Assembly: GCA_902537215.1 (NCBI GenBank)
Contig: CACBAM010000006.1
Coordinates: 62,001-126,000 of the forward strand
Source of the DNA: an uncultured Alphaproteobacteria bacterium
GTDB lineage: Bacteria > Pseudomonadota > Alphaproteobacteria > Rhodobacterales > Rhodobacteraceae
Reading direction: 5' to 3'
DNA: 64,000 bases
Shown here: piece by piece, positions 9,540 to 18,353 of the stretch
Layout: each line of letters opens with the position of its first letter
Position numbering within the stretch: the first letter of the stretch is position 1
The notes under the pieces: model-generated
Databases searched by the model: none
What the model saw: the letters and a program-made list of their open reading frames with translations, nothing else
Told to the model about the DNA's origin: nothing
Translations under genes and position numbers: made by a program

Positions 9540-10025
9540 TTATGGTTCTATAATTACTAGTGGTGTATCAAACTCAACAGGACTCTCATTGTTTACTAAT
9601 ATTTCTTTAACCGTTCCTTCGATTGTCGAGGGAATTTGGTTCATTGTTTTCATGGCTTCAATAATTAAAATTGTATCGCCTTTCTTCAACTTTTTCCCAA
9701 CTTGAATAAATGTGGGTTCTTCCGGTGAAGGCGACAAATAAACTGTCCCAACCATAGGAGATTTAATAATGTTGAGATTTTCCGTTGAACTTTGAGATTT
9801 TTCTTCAAAACTTAGTTTCTCGCTCTGAGTAGAACTATTATCAACTTTAAGTGTCATCCTTTCCTGTGTGTGAGCACTCGAAACGGAGTTATTGATCTTT
9901 ATTTTGAGTTTGTGTTTATCTGCTAAAAAGCGCGTTATTTCTAAAGAAGATAAGTTTTTATCTTTGATTGTTTTAACAAGGTAATCAATGAAAGATTTTT
10001 CAATTTCCAAATCATTTTTTTTCAT
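9540..10025 (-). CDS. accB: Acetyl-CoA carboxylase biotin carboxyl carrier protein
   Basis: Carrier for the covalently bound biotin of acetyl-CoA carboxylase. The C-terminal biotinyl domain carries the modified lysine in IIEAMKTMNQIPS. EAMKT in place of the enterobacterial EAMKM is usual for alphaproteobacterial AccB. The N-terminal about 80 residues form a helical and linker region. The 161-residue length is typical. It is first in the reverse accB-accC-aat unit; aroQ, often upstream of accB, is absent, and the 5' flank instead borders the end of rne. Confidence 0.95.
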   Translation of the reverse strand: MKKNDLEIEKSFIDYLVKTIKDKNLSSLEITRFLADKHKLKIKINNSVSSAHTQERMTLKVDNSSTQSEKLSFEEKSQSSTENLNIIKSPMVGTVYLSPSPEEPTFIQVGKKLKKGDTILIIEAMKTMNQIPSTIEGTVKEILVNNESPVEFDTPLVIIEP

Positions 10026-10126
10026 AGCTTGAGCTCGCAGTAATATAGAATGTGGGGTGAAAATAACATGGTTGATTATATTATCAATATAATCTTTATA
10101 AGTATGAATTTATCTATTTTTTACGA

Positions 10127-12337
10127 TTAACGGTCCCACCAACCCTTCTTACCCATTTTTGTATTTTTTACATTATCATCATTTTCTGTTGATTTTTTAT
10201 CATTAGCTTTTAGTCCCTCTATTGTCTTTTTTGCATTAGCTCTGGTGCGAGGTTTTGCCGCTTTTTCCTTTTTCATTCCAATTTTGGAATCAGTAGTTTT
10301 TGTTTGGCCTTCATTGCCTTTAACATCAGAGCTGTTCAAATTTTTGTTTCCGATTGGAGGTGATATCTCTGCCTCTTTTTCGTATGCTGAAGTTTGTTTA
10401 AAGCTTGTGTCGTTAGCTTGCAATGGTGTCTCCATATCTTTTTGGTGTCTTTTTTTTCTTTTCCTTTTTCGCTTTTTATATTCTTCAGAATCATCTCTAC
10501 CATTTCCATTAATTTTGTTATTAAATGTCTTTTGATCTTGTACGCTTGCTGAAGTTTCTTTTTCTCTCTTTTTCGCTCTTTGTTTGTTGTTCTCTGTATT
10601 TTTCTTTACTCGCGCATCATCAAGTGGTGTTTCAATTAAATAATGCGGAGAAATTAAACTAGATTCTGCATGCAATTCTAATCTAATTTGATATCGATTT
10701 TCGATTAAAATTATGTGATCTCTTTTATGATTAATCAAAAAATTTGTTGTCTGGACCGGGGCTTTTACTGTTAGAACATCTTTTATTCTTGCTACTGATC
10801 CCTCTCTATCTAGGTCTCTCAATATTTGTAAAGCTAACGACTCATCAGAACGAGTGGAGCCAGTGCCATGACAAAAGGAACAAGGCATTGTAGTGGACTC
10901 TAGCATTCCTGGCCTCAATCTTTGTCGTGACATTTCGAGCAGGCCAAAAGACGAAATTCTTCCAATTTGTATTCTCGCTCTGTCAAGGCTTATGCATTCT
11001 TTTATTTTTTTCTCTACAGCAATATTATTTTTTCTTTCCTCCATATCTATAAAATCGATAACGATAAGGCCTGCTAAATCCCTCAATTTAAGTTGCCTAG
11101 CAATTTCTGAAGCGGCCTCCAAATTTGTTTTAAGTGCAGTTTCCTCTATACTCCGTTCTTTTGTTGCTCTCCCAGAGTTTACATCAATTGCGACTAAGGC
11201 TTCCGTTATTCCAATAACGATGTAACCTCCTGATTTTAGCTGCACAATGGGATTGAACATTTCTTGAAGATAATTTTCAACTTCATAAAAAGAAAATATA
11301 GGCACCTTGCCCTCATATTTTTTGACGTACTTTGCATGTGATGGCATTAATAACTTAAGGTACGATTTGGCTTCCTTGTAAGCCTCTTCTCCTTCAACGA
11401 CTATTTCTTTGATATCTCTGTCATATAAGTCTCTAATGGCTCTTTTAATTAGGTTTCCCTCGGCATGTATAAGAGTTGGAGCTATAGAACTCAATGTTTG
11501 CTCCCTGATCGATTCCCAGCCTTTTAGTAAAAAATCATAGTCTCTCCTAATCTCTGTTTTTGTCCGATTTCCGCCAGCTGTCCGTATAATCAAACCGCTG
11601 TTGGGCTTTATATTTAAATCTTCAATAATTTTTTTAAGCTTTATACGATCTTTAAGTACAGTTATTTTTTTTGAAATTCCTCCACCCCTCGACGTATTGG
11701 GCATCAAAACGCAGTACCTTCCAGCTATAGAAAGATAAGTTGTTAAAGCGGCCCCTTTATTTCCTCGTTCTTCTTTTGTTACTTGTATCAGTAATATTTG
11801 GCGAACCTTAATTACCTCTTGAATTTTATATTTTCTTTGAAAAGGTCTTTTTGCTGGGAAAGGGTCTTCTTCTAAAATTTCAGCAGAATTATCTTTATTT
11901 CTGTCATTAACTGTAGAAATATCATTTGGATGCAACTCGTTTCCCGTCCTAAGGTTTAAAGAACCCTCTAAGCTAGGAGCTTCATTCATACCGTCGTTAG
12001 GTTCCTCTTCTTTAATTATATCCATCTCATTTTCATGAGTACTCTCTTCTTCCGCTAACTGTTCTGCCAATAAGGCCTCTTTGTCAGCTAACGGTATCTG
12101 ATAATAATCAGGATGTATTTCAGAAAATGCTAGAAAGCCATGCCTGTTGCCACCATAATCAAGAAAAGCTGCCTGTAGAGATGGCTCAACTCTAGTTACC
12201 TTAGCAAGGTATATGTTTCCCGTAATCTGTGCTTTTTCGTTACTCTCAAAATCAAAATCGTGAGTTTGAGAAGACTCTGCAACCACGACTCTGGTTTCTT
12301 CAGGATGCGCTGCATCGATAAGAAGTTTCTTTTCCAT
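10127..12337 (-). CDS. rne: Ribonuclease E/G family endoribonuclease
   Basis: Endonuclease of mRNA decay and rRNA/tRNA maturation. The S1 RNA-binding domain starts near residue 37 (ITGNIYLAKVTRVEPS) and is split by an acidic low-complexity insertion at about residues 83-170. It resumes at KYKIQEVIKVRQILLIQ. The catalytic DNase I-like domain has the magnesium aspartates in AIDVNSGR and VIDFIDME. The zinc-link cysteines appear as PCSFCHG. A basic low-complexity tail (after about residue 560) ends in KKGWWDR, the typical alphaproteobacterial C-terminus. The total of 736 residues is at the short end for RNase E. Confidence 0.95.
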   Translation of the reverse strand: MEKKLLIDAAHPEETRVVVAESSQTHDFDFESNEKAQITGNIYLAKVTRVEPSLQAAFLDYGGNRHGFLAFSEIHPDYYQIPLADKEALLAEQLAEEESTHENEMDIIKEEEPNDGMNEAPSLEGSLNLRTGNELHPNDISTVNDRNKDNSAEILEEDPFPAKRPFQRKYKIQEVIKVRQILLIQVTKEERGNKGAALTTYLSIAGRYCVLMPNTSRGGGISKKITVLKDRIKLKKIIEDLNIKPNSGLIIRTAGGNRTKTEIRRDYDFLLKGWESIREQTLSSIAPTLIHAEGNLIKRAIRDLYDRDIKEIVVEGEEAYKEAKSYLKLLMPSHAKYVKKYEGKVPIFSFYEVENYLQEMFNPIVQLKSGGYIVIGITEALVAIDVNSGRATKERSIEETALKTNLEAASEIARQLKLRDLAGLIVIDFIDMEERKNNIAVEKKIKECISLDRARIQIGRISSFGLLEMSRQRLRPGMLESTTMPCSFCHGTGSTRSDESLALQILRDLDREGSVARIKDVLTVKAPVQTTNFLINHKRDHIILIENRYQIRLELHAESSLISPHYLIETPLDDARVKKNTENNKQRAKKREKETSASVQDQKTFNNKINGNGRDDSEEYKKRKRKRKKRHQKDMETPLQANDTSFKQTSAYEKEAEISPPIGNKNLNSSDVKGNEGQTKTTDSKIGMKKEKAAKPRTRANAKKTIEGLKANDKKSTENDDNVKNTKMGKKGWWDR

Positions 12338-12684
12338 TGTGAAATCTCGCCCTTAAAGGAAAGAAAATAAATTTTTATTATTTTTTCCTGTTTAAACAAA
12401 TGTTTATCCTAATGTCTCTTTTTATTATTCTGAAAAATACAGATCAAAAAAATAGACAATATTTAATTCTTAAATTTTTTTGCCAAATTTTGTAATTATC
12501 ATTACTCTGGCAACTACCGTTAAGGTAAACAATTGAGACAAAATATACAAGTGATTTAGTTTTATTTTTAATTTTTGTATCAGAGTATGGAATATACAAA
12601 TGATAGATTTTTATTGGTTTCCATTGTAATACTAAAGTTTATTGACTAATCATTCTTATAATTATTTTGCTACCGAGCTTTTTT
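12338..12684. other. Long divergent intergenic region between rne and prfB, with a stem-loop
   Basis: This 347-base AT-rich stretch holds no ORF or tRNA that I can see. It contains the 5' leader of rne on the minus strand and the promoter of prfB on the plus strand. A perfect 6-bp inverted repeat TTGCCA/TGGCAA (12480-12485 and 12508-12513) encloses a second 5-bp pair GTAAT/ATTAC (12492-12496 and 12501-12505). A further TACC/GGTA pair lies at 12515-12527. A structured rne leader could serve the autoregulation known for RNase E in other bacteria; that is inference. Confidence 0.5.
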
Positions 12685-13782
12685 ATGAGTGCAGAAATAC
12701 AAAAATATATTTCAGAGATCTCCAACTCCTTAAATTTAATCTCAAGAAGAATTGAGTTTGAGACACTTCAAGATAGAATATCCAGTAAGACTTCAGAGTG
12801 TGAGAACCCAGAAATATGGAAAGATCAAGCTGCAGCCAAATCTTTAATGAGAGAGAGACAGGGATTATTGGAACAGTTTGAAACCTTTAGTAAACTCCAA
12901 AATGAGTTGGATGATATCAAGACGCTTTTTGAGATTGGATCCGAAGAAAAAGATGAGTCGTTTATAATTGAATTAGAAAATTCGTTTTCCAAATTAAAAA
13001 ATGAGGTTGCAGAGGTAGAGGTACTATCTTTGCTTGATGGAGAAGCAGACGCAAATGATGCTTTCTTAGAAATAAACTCTGGTGCTGGAGGCACCGAAAG
13101 CTGTGACTGGGCACAAATGCTTGCTAGAATGTATTTTAGGTGGGCTGAAAAGAAAAAATACAAAATTGAGCTAATTTCTGAGAGCCAAGGTGATGAAGCT
13201 GGTATTAAATCGTGTTGTTATAAGATTGTTGGAAATAATGCATACGGTTGGTTGAGAGCAGAAAGCGGGGTCCATCGTCTGGTTCGTATTTCCCCCTTTG
13301 ATAGCTCATCTAGAAGGCATACCTCATTTTCTTCCGTTTGGGTATATCCAGTGGTAGATGATAATTTTGACATAGAAATTAATCCCTCAGATTTGAGAAT
13401 AGATACTTTTAGATCTTCAGGCCCAGGTGGGCAGCATGCTAATAAAACAGATTCTGCTGTTAGAATAACTCATTTGCCGACCGGAATTGTCGTTACAAGT
13501 TCTGAGAAATCTCAACATCAAAATAGAGCAAATTGCATGTCTGCTCTAAAGTCTAGATTATATGAATTGGAGATGCGTAAAAGGAATGAAAGCATTCAAG
13601 AAAGTCATAACCAGAAAGGTGAGGCAGGTTGGGGAAATCAAATAAGGTCTTATGTTCTTCACCCATATCAAATGGTTAAGGATTTAAGAAGTGGTGAAGA
13701 AAGTAGCGATACTCAAAAGATTCTGGATGGTGATTTGGACAGTTTTATGTCTTCAGTATTATCTTTAAATTCTTCTAGATAG
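12685..13782 (+). CDS. prfB: Peptide chain release factor 2
   Basis: Class I release factor terminating at UGA and UAA. The catalytic GGQ is in SGPGGQHANKTDSAVR, and the RF2-specific SPF tripeptide for stop recognition is in ISPFDSSSRRH. I chose ATG 12685 (MSAEIQKYISEI) over the TTG at 12667 because it matches the family N-terminus; this gives 365 residues. The N-terminal region reads straight through in one frame, so the programmed +1 frameshift known from enterobacterial prfB is absent. It is divergent from rne and abuts the convergent bactofilin gene. Confidence 0.95.
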   Translation: MSAEIQKYISEISNSLNLISRRIEFETLQDRISSKTSECENPEIWKDQAAAKSLMRERQGLLEQFETFSKLQNELDDIKTLFEIGSEEKDESFIIELENSFSKLKNEVAEVEVLSLLDGEADANDAFLEINSGAGGTESCDWAQMLARMYFRWAEKKKYKIELISESQGDEAGIKSCCYKIVGNNAYGWLRAESGVHRLVRISPFDSSSRRHTSFSSVWVYPVVDDNFDIEINPSDLRIDTFRSSGPGGQHANKTDSAVRITHLPTGIVVTSSEKSQHQNRANCMSALKSRLYELEMRKRNESIQESHNQKGEAGWGNQIRSYVLHPYQMVKDLRSGEESSDTQKILDGDLDSFMSSVLSLNSSR

Positions 13783-14262
13783 TTATTTCTTTTTATCTGG
13801 TAAATTTTCAAAGGGATTATCTGAACGCTGAACTGTTCCTTCAAAATGTGCACCACTTTCAATTGCTATTGCTTTATGAATTATGTCGCCTTGTACTCTC
13901 GCTTTATTTGTGAGGCGCACCTTTAGACCGCGCACGCAACCAATCACATTTCCATTGATTATAACATCGTCTGCTACTATTTCTCCTTTTATCCTGGATG
14001 TTTCTCCAACGGTAAGCAAGTGAGCTTGAATATCGCCTTCTATGATACCTTCTATCTGAATATCTCCAGAGGTGAGGAGGTTTCCTTTCACTTTAAGATC
14101 ACTTGACAAAACTGATGGGGGAACTTTTGTAAAAACCTTGTCATCTGTGGCCATACCAGCAGGTTCTTTTCTAGGTGTATCTGGATCTGGGTCTTTCGGC
14201 GGCACTGGGACAGGAGCCACTACCATATTTTTACTTTCAGGTTTTTTTGATTTGTTAAACAT
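13783..14262 (-). CDS. Bactofilin (polymer-forming cytoskeletal protein)
   Basis: A 159-residue bactofilin that would polymerise into cytoplasmic filaments, often membrane-bound and scaffolding local cell-wall synthesis. A basic, proline-rich N-terminus (about residues 1-50) precedes a right-handed beta-helix core with the repeated pattern of short hydrophobic strands, seen in VKGNLLTSGDIQIEGIIEGD and DDVIINGNVIGCVRGLKV. A charged tail ends in KKK. The stop touches the convergent prfB stop with no spacer. No M23 peptidase, a frequent bactofilin neighbour, is next to it. Confidence 0.9.
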   Translation of the reverse strand: MFNKSKKPESKNMVVAPVPVPPKDPDPDTPRKEPAGMATDDKVFTKVPPSVLSSDLKVKGNLLTSGDIQIEGIIEGDIQAHLLTVGETSRIKGEIVADDVIINGNVIGCVRGLKVRLTNKARVQGDIIHKAIAIESGAHFEGTVQRSDNPFENLPDKKK

Positions 14263-14585
14263 ATCGGTGCCTCTAAATTTGATTACTATAATTAAATGTC
14301 TTCGCTATTTCTTTAGAAATCATAGTTTTTGTGTCTCTTATGATGTTATCTTGTAAATTAGGTGGTGTATTAAAAACTCAAAATTTTGCTAATGTTTCTT
14401 TCTATTTAGTTTTGTTACAGCGCTTAAATGAAAAATTCATCTTTTATGGCCGACAAAAGAAAGTTAAACTATCTTTTTCTTGGATACAATTTATTTTTGG
14501 ACAAAAAAGAAATAAGAGGTCCTTTGATCATTTTTTTACATTTTCTAAAACTACTTTCATAAAAAAGTAATTGCGTGCTTGTAAA
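14263..14585. other. 323-base region with no supportable gene
   Basis: It lies between the start of the bactofilin gene and the end of the bcp gene. It contains the presumed bactofilin promoter (minus strand). One open frame on the plus strand (from GTG 14331 or ATG 14340 to 14570, 76-79 codons) is basic, rich in Phe and Lys, has no visible ribosome-binding site and matches nothing I recognise. No inverted repeats or tRNA are visible. I do not call a gene here. Confidence 0.5.
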
Positions 14586-15068
14586 TTAAAGATCGATGGT
14601 CAATTCTTTATACTTATTAAATACCTCATCAACGTGCCCTGCAACCTTAACTTTTCTCCAGATATATTTTACGGTCAAGTTCTCATTAATTAAGAAAGTT
14701 GACCTTTCTGCACCCATATATTTTTTGCCATACATTGATTTTTCTTTCCAAGCATTTAGGCTCTGAATAAGTTGTATCTTAGGGTCAGATATCAATGGAA
14801 ATTGTAAATTAAGTTTTTTGGAAAATGATGTATGGCTTGCCACAGTATCTTTTGATATCCCAAAAATTCTTAACCCTGCAGACTCGAACTCGCTGAATCG
14901 TTCATTGAATTCTCTTGCTTCTCTAGTGCATCCAGAAGTATTGTCTTTGGGGTATATAAATAAAACAGACCACTGCCCGAGCAAATCGCTATTTCCACAT
15001 GTATTCAACTTTGTCGCCTCCAAGCTAAAACTCGGGAGCTGCTCATTTAAACTTATCTCTTTAACCAT
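14586..15068 (-). CDS. bcp: Bcp/PrxQ-type peroxiredoxin
   Basis: Thiol peroxidase reducing hydrogen peroxide and organic peroxides in the cytoplasm, using thioredoxin. The peroxidatic cysteine is Cys47 in DNTSGCTREA; the usual context is TPGCT, so Pro is replaced by Ser. The resolving cysteine expected five residues later in E. coli Bcp is missing (an Arg-Glu-Phe stretch lies there). The only other cysteine is Cys24. The enzyme may therefore be 1-Cys or use Cys24. The 160-residue length is normal. AAGGA upstream supports the ATG start. Confidence 0.9.
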   Translation of the reverse strand: MVKEISLNEQLPSFSLEATKLNTCGNSDLLGQWSVLFIYPKDNTSGCTREAREFNERFSEFESAGLRIFGISKDTVASHTSFSKKLNLQFPLISDPKIQLIQSLNAWKEKSMYGKKYMGAERSTFLINENLTVKYIWRKVKVAGHVDEVFNKYKELTIDL

Positions 15069-15155
15069 ATCTGTCTATATCCTTACTTTTTGATAGGTTA
15101 GCGAATTTATGTAGTTTATATTGGAACTATGTTTCGCGACTAACCAAGGATATAA

Positions 15156-18100
15156 GTGAATAAATTAAATAAACAAGGGATCAATATTTTGAAAATTATT
15201 TTTTCGAATATAGTAAGACGCATTTCTTTGTTTGTTTCGCTAATTCTAATACTGGTTCTTTCCGGTTCAATAGTATCATCATTTTTCCTATCGGACTCAA
15301 CGCTCAACAAGTTGGCGCAATCCAATTATTTGCAAAATAAAATTGCGCAAGTCCTAGAAGATAACGATATATCCTCAAATGGGCCTATATCAATTACGTT
15401 CAATAATTTTAGCAGCGCTGATATTACCTTAGAGCAAGGTAAACTTTCCAGTCTCCATAACTTGGTTGGGTATGATATCAGTTTAAAAGTCGATTTTATA
15501 AAATATTGGCTCGGCAAACGTTACATAGATGAAGTCTTTATAAAGACAGTAGTTTATCACCTACCAAATAATTTAAGTGAAAACCTTAACAACATAAATA
15601 GCGTAGGTTTCAAATCCTTTCCTCAGACTATGTACATTTCCCTCAACAAAATTAATTCAGACTCAATTGTAATCGATAAAGCAACGCTAAAATTACAAAA
15701 TCAAATATTTAATTTCGAAAAAGTCTTTCTTTTCAAAGACAAAAAATCATTAAATGCAAGAGCAATATTGAAAGTAAAGCCAAATGGCAATGAAATGACT
15801 TTTGCAGCAAAAGTTAATTTTTCACTAAATCCTGAAAACATTCTTGCGTTTAATATTGATCTGCAAGGGTATAATTACAAAGAATTTTTTCCTTTGAAAA
15901 ATATTCCAAAAGCTCTTCATTTATTTTTAGGTAGGCTTAGGGAAATCTCAAATTTATCTGAAAAAAAGAGGAATACAATTAAATTTGTGGGTAGCTATAA
16001 TTTGGACTCCGCTACCCTCAGTTTAGAAGCAACTGACACTTATAATCAATTTAAGTTAAACTCAAGTATCAATATTTTAGAGTCATTTGAAAACAGCGAC
16101 CTATCATTCAAAAATACTGAGCTAGTATTTGGAGATTACGCTTTGTTTGCGTCTAATTTGAGTTTTGATTTGGTTGAACGAAAATTTGAGGTTAACGTCA
16201 CAAAATTTTTAATACCGTATGAAAACGCCTCTTTTTTCTTACAAAAGTTTAAAATTTTCGGTATTTTTCCTTTTAAAGATGGAGTTATATCCAAAATAAA
16301 TATTCTAGGAGAGAACCCTTCTGATTTTAAAGCTAGCTTGGAGATAATACAATCTTCAGATGCATCAGATATTGAACAGACATCTTTTGATTTCTTTGTA
16401 AAGTTGGATGCATCACAAAAAATAAGAATTAATGATTTCGGAGGTCTATTAGATTTTTTTTCCACAGAAAAAAAGAAAGATATAAGTTTGTCCAGAGCAG
16501 ATGCAAAAATCGGCCTAAGGTTTGGTGAAAAGAATGTTGAATTAAATTCGTTTAATGGAAAGATCAATAACCTTGTTTATTTCGAAAATAACAAGCCGTT
16601 GGTAGAATTAGAAAATATCGATTTTAAGGGAAACCTAATACAAGGTTATGTCGCAATTAGTTCGGTTACTAAAATAGAGCCTCTAATTAATTCATATAGA
16701 GATGTTAAAGTAGAATTAAGTTCAACTGGGAATATTGAGAGTGATAAGGAAATCACTGTGTCTTTTAAGTCAAATATTAATGATCTCATTCCTTTGCTAC
16801 CAAAGATAAAACCTAATTTAACATGGCTTAATTCTCTTACTCGTTCTCAGGGAGAAAAGGAAGTTTCATTTATATACTCAAAAGCAATTGCTTTAAACGA
16901 GATTGAAAAGTTTTTCACTCCTGAAGAGAATATGTTTGAACTCAAATTGAAAAATCTATCAATGCCCTTCACTGCTAAGAATTTTGTTAATTTTGTTTCA
17001 TTGGATCTTAAGGGGAAAGGAAATACGATTTTTTTCGAAGGATTCTTGGCAAACAATAAGAAGAAAGTCAGTGGTTCAGTTATTAATTGGCTTTCAAATA
17101 TTCCCAGTGAAGATGAAAATGGTGATCCTATCATCTTATTTGATAATCTCAATTCTGAAATGCTTTTCCCCAAGTTTTCAACCTTCAAGATCAAAGGCCC
17201 ACTGAAAATAACTTTTTCTCCTGTTGGAAAAGATGATAACATATTAATTCGAAGCAGTATTGACCTTACAAAGGCAGAAGTTTATATCCCAGCCCTTGCT
17301 CTGAAAAAAGTCAGAGGCACGAATGGTCAATTAAAAATAGATTTTATAAAAGATAATAAATCTGTATTTAAATATTCCCAAGTCGGCGTTTTGGTGTCTG
17401 GAACTGCATCACATAAATCGAGTTTTGAAATTAATAAGGTTAATTATTCAAGTATAAAAACGCCTGATATTCTCATAGAACGAGCAACTTTTCAAAATTT
17501 TGGTGAGTATAAACAATTTAAAACTGATGGAGGAACTATTAGTTCAGAATTCTTAATGAGCTTGAGCTTTAAGAAGAAGGATATACCTCTGGATTTTATT
17601 TTTAGCGATATTGTTGTAACTTTAAAAAAGAATAAATTTTTGGACTCTCTAAAAGGTGAAATTAGATCTTTTGATGGTCTACGAGGGTATGCTATGGCAA
17701 AACTTTCACCAAACTCAAATCTTGAAATCATTATCAGCCCTAATAAGAATAGCGGCATAAATCTGGTTGTTTCAGGAAATGATGCCGGTGAGTTACTTCG
17801 AAGAGGGAAATACTATAGAAACGGCTATGGAGGCATGTTTAAGGCATCGATTTTTTACAAGAATAGAATGAAAATCTCGGGATCTTTGCAAATTGAGGAT
17901 TTTCGGATAAGGAATGCTCCTGTCCTAGCTCAGATTATTTCCTCTGCCAGTATTATAGGATTGCTTGACAACCTAAATGGTAATGGACTGCTGTTTACCA
18001 AAATAGAGGGGTCCTTTGCTTATAAGGATGGGGAGCTAACCCTAAATGACGGCATAGCAGTTGGCCCAGCGCTAGGACTAACAATGGCTGGATACGAAAG

Positions 18101-18353
18101 ATATGGAAAAAAGCAAAATACCGTTAACGTAAATGGCCTCGTTTCACCTGTATATATAATTAACGGAGTAGTAAAAGCTATTCCTTTGATAGGGAAAGTT
18201 TTAGGTGGCGAAAAAGGTGAGGGTGTATTTGGAGTTTCATATAAAGTTCAGGGCAACTCAAGCAAACCAACAGTTTCAGTTAACCCACTGTCGATATTTA
18301 CGCCAGGTGTATTCAGAAAAATATTTAATATCGAAGAAAATGGTAATAGGTAA
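15156..18353 (+). CDS. Large AsmA/YhdP-like envelope protein (DUF3971 and AsmA-like C-terminal domain)
   Basis: A 1065-residue protein with one N-terminal membrane helix (about residues 22-48) and a very long periplasmic beta-rich repeat body, the build of AsmA/YhdP-family proteins thought to bridge the envelope and help phospholipids reach the outer membrane. The C-terminal AsmA-like region is recognisable at about residues 930-1055 (LTKIEGSFAYKDGELTLNDG, then FGVSYKVQGNSSKPTVSVNP). The GTG start at 15156 has AAGGA seven bases upstream. Its stop overlaps the queA ATG by one base (TAATG), so the two are translationally coupled. Confidence 0.85.
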   Translation: MNKLNKQGINILKIIFSNIVRRISLFVSLILILVLSGSIVSSFFLSDSTLNKLAQSNYLQNKIAQVLEDNDISSNGPISITFNNFSSADITLEQGKLSSLHNLVGYDISLKVDFIKYWLGKRYIDEVFIKTVVYHLPNNLSENLNNINSVGFKSFPQTMYISLNKINSDSIVIDKATLKLQNQIFNFEKVFLFKDKKSLNARAILKVKPNGNEMTFAAKVNFSLNPENILAFNIDLQGYNYKEFFPLKNIPKALHLFLGRLREISNLSEKKRNTIKFVGSYNLDSATLSLEATDTYNQFKLNSSINILESFENSDLSFKNTELVFGDYALFASNLSFDLVERKFEVNVTKFLIPYENASFFLQKFKIFGIFPFKDGVISKINILGENPSDFKASLEIIQSSDASDIEQTSFDFFVKLDASQKIRINDFGGLLDFFSTEKKKDISLSRADAKIGLRFGEKNVELNSFNGKINNLVYFENNKPLVELENIDFKGNLIQGYVAISSVTKIEPLINSYRDVKVELSSTGNIESDKEITVSFKSNINDLIPLLPKIKPNLTWLNSLTRSQGEKEVSFIYSKAIALNEIEKFFTPEENMFELKLKNLSMPFTAKNFVNFVSLDLKGKGNTIFFEGFLANNKKKVSGSVINWLSNIPSEDENGDPIILFDNLNSEMLFPKFSTFKIKGPLKITFSPVGKDDNILIRSSIDLTKAEVYIPALALKKVRGTNGQLKIDFIKDNKSVFKYSQVGVLVSGTASHKSSFEINKVNYSSIKTPDILIERATFQNFGEYKQFKTDGGTISSEFLMSLSFKKKDIPLDFIFSDIVVTLKKNKFLDSLKGEIRSFDGLRGYAMAKLSPNSNLEIIISPNKNSGINLVVSGNDAGELLRRGKYYRNGYGGMFKASIFYKNRMKISGSLQIEDFRIRNAPVLAQIISSASIIGLLDNLNGNGLLFTKIEGSFAYKDGELTLNDGIAVGPALGLTMAGYERYGKKQNTVNVNGLVSPVYIINGVVKAIPLIGKVLGGEKGEGVFGVSYKVQGNSSKPTVSVNPLSIFTPGVFRKIFNIEENGNR

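Noticed and set aside
9540-10025. EAMKT instead of EAMKM in AccB as a possible anomaly.
   Set aside because: This variant is usual in alphaproteobacterial AccB proteins.
12642-12662. TTGACT and TATAAT hexamers upstream of prfB as a sigma-70 promoter.
   Set aside because: The spacer is only 9 bases, too short for a functional -35/-10 pair; each alone is common in AT-rich DNA.
12667-12684. Upstream TTG start that would lengthen release factor 2 by six residues.
   Set aside because: The family N-terminus matches the internal ATG at 12685; the extra residues are not family-like.
14331-14570. Open frame of 76-79 codons on the plus strand in the bactofilin/bcp spacer.
   Set aside because: No ribosome-binding site, a Phe/Lys-rich composition expected from AT-rich non-coding DNA, and no recognisable family. 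I kept it only as a region note.
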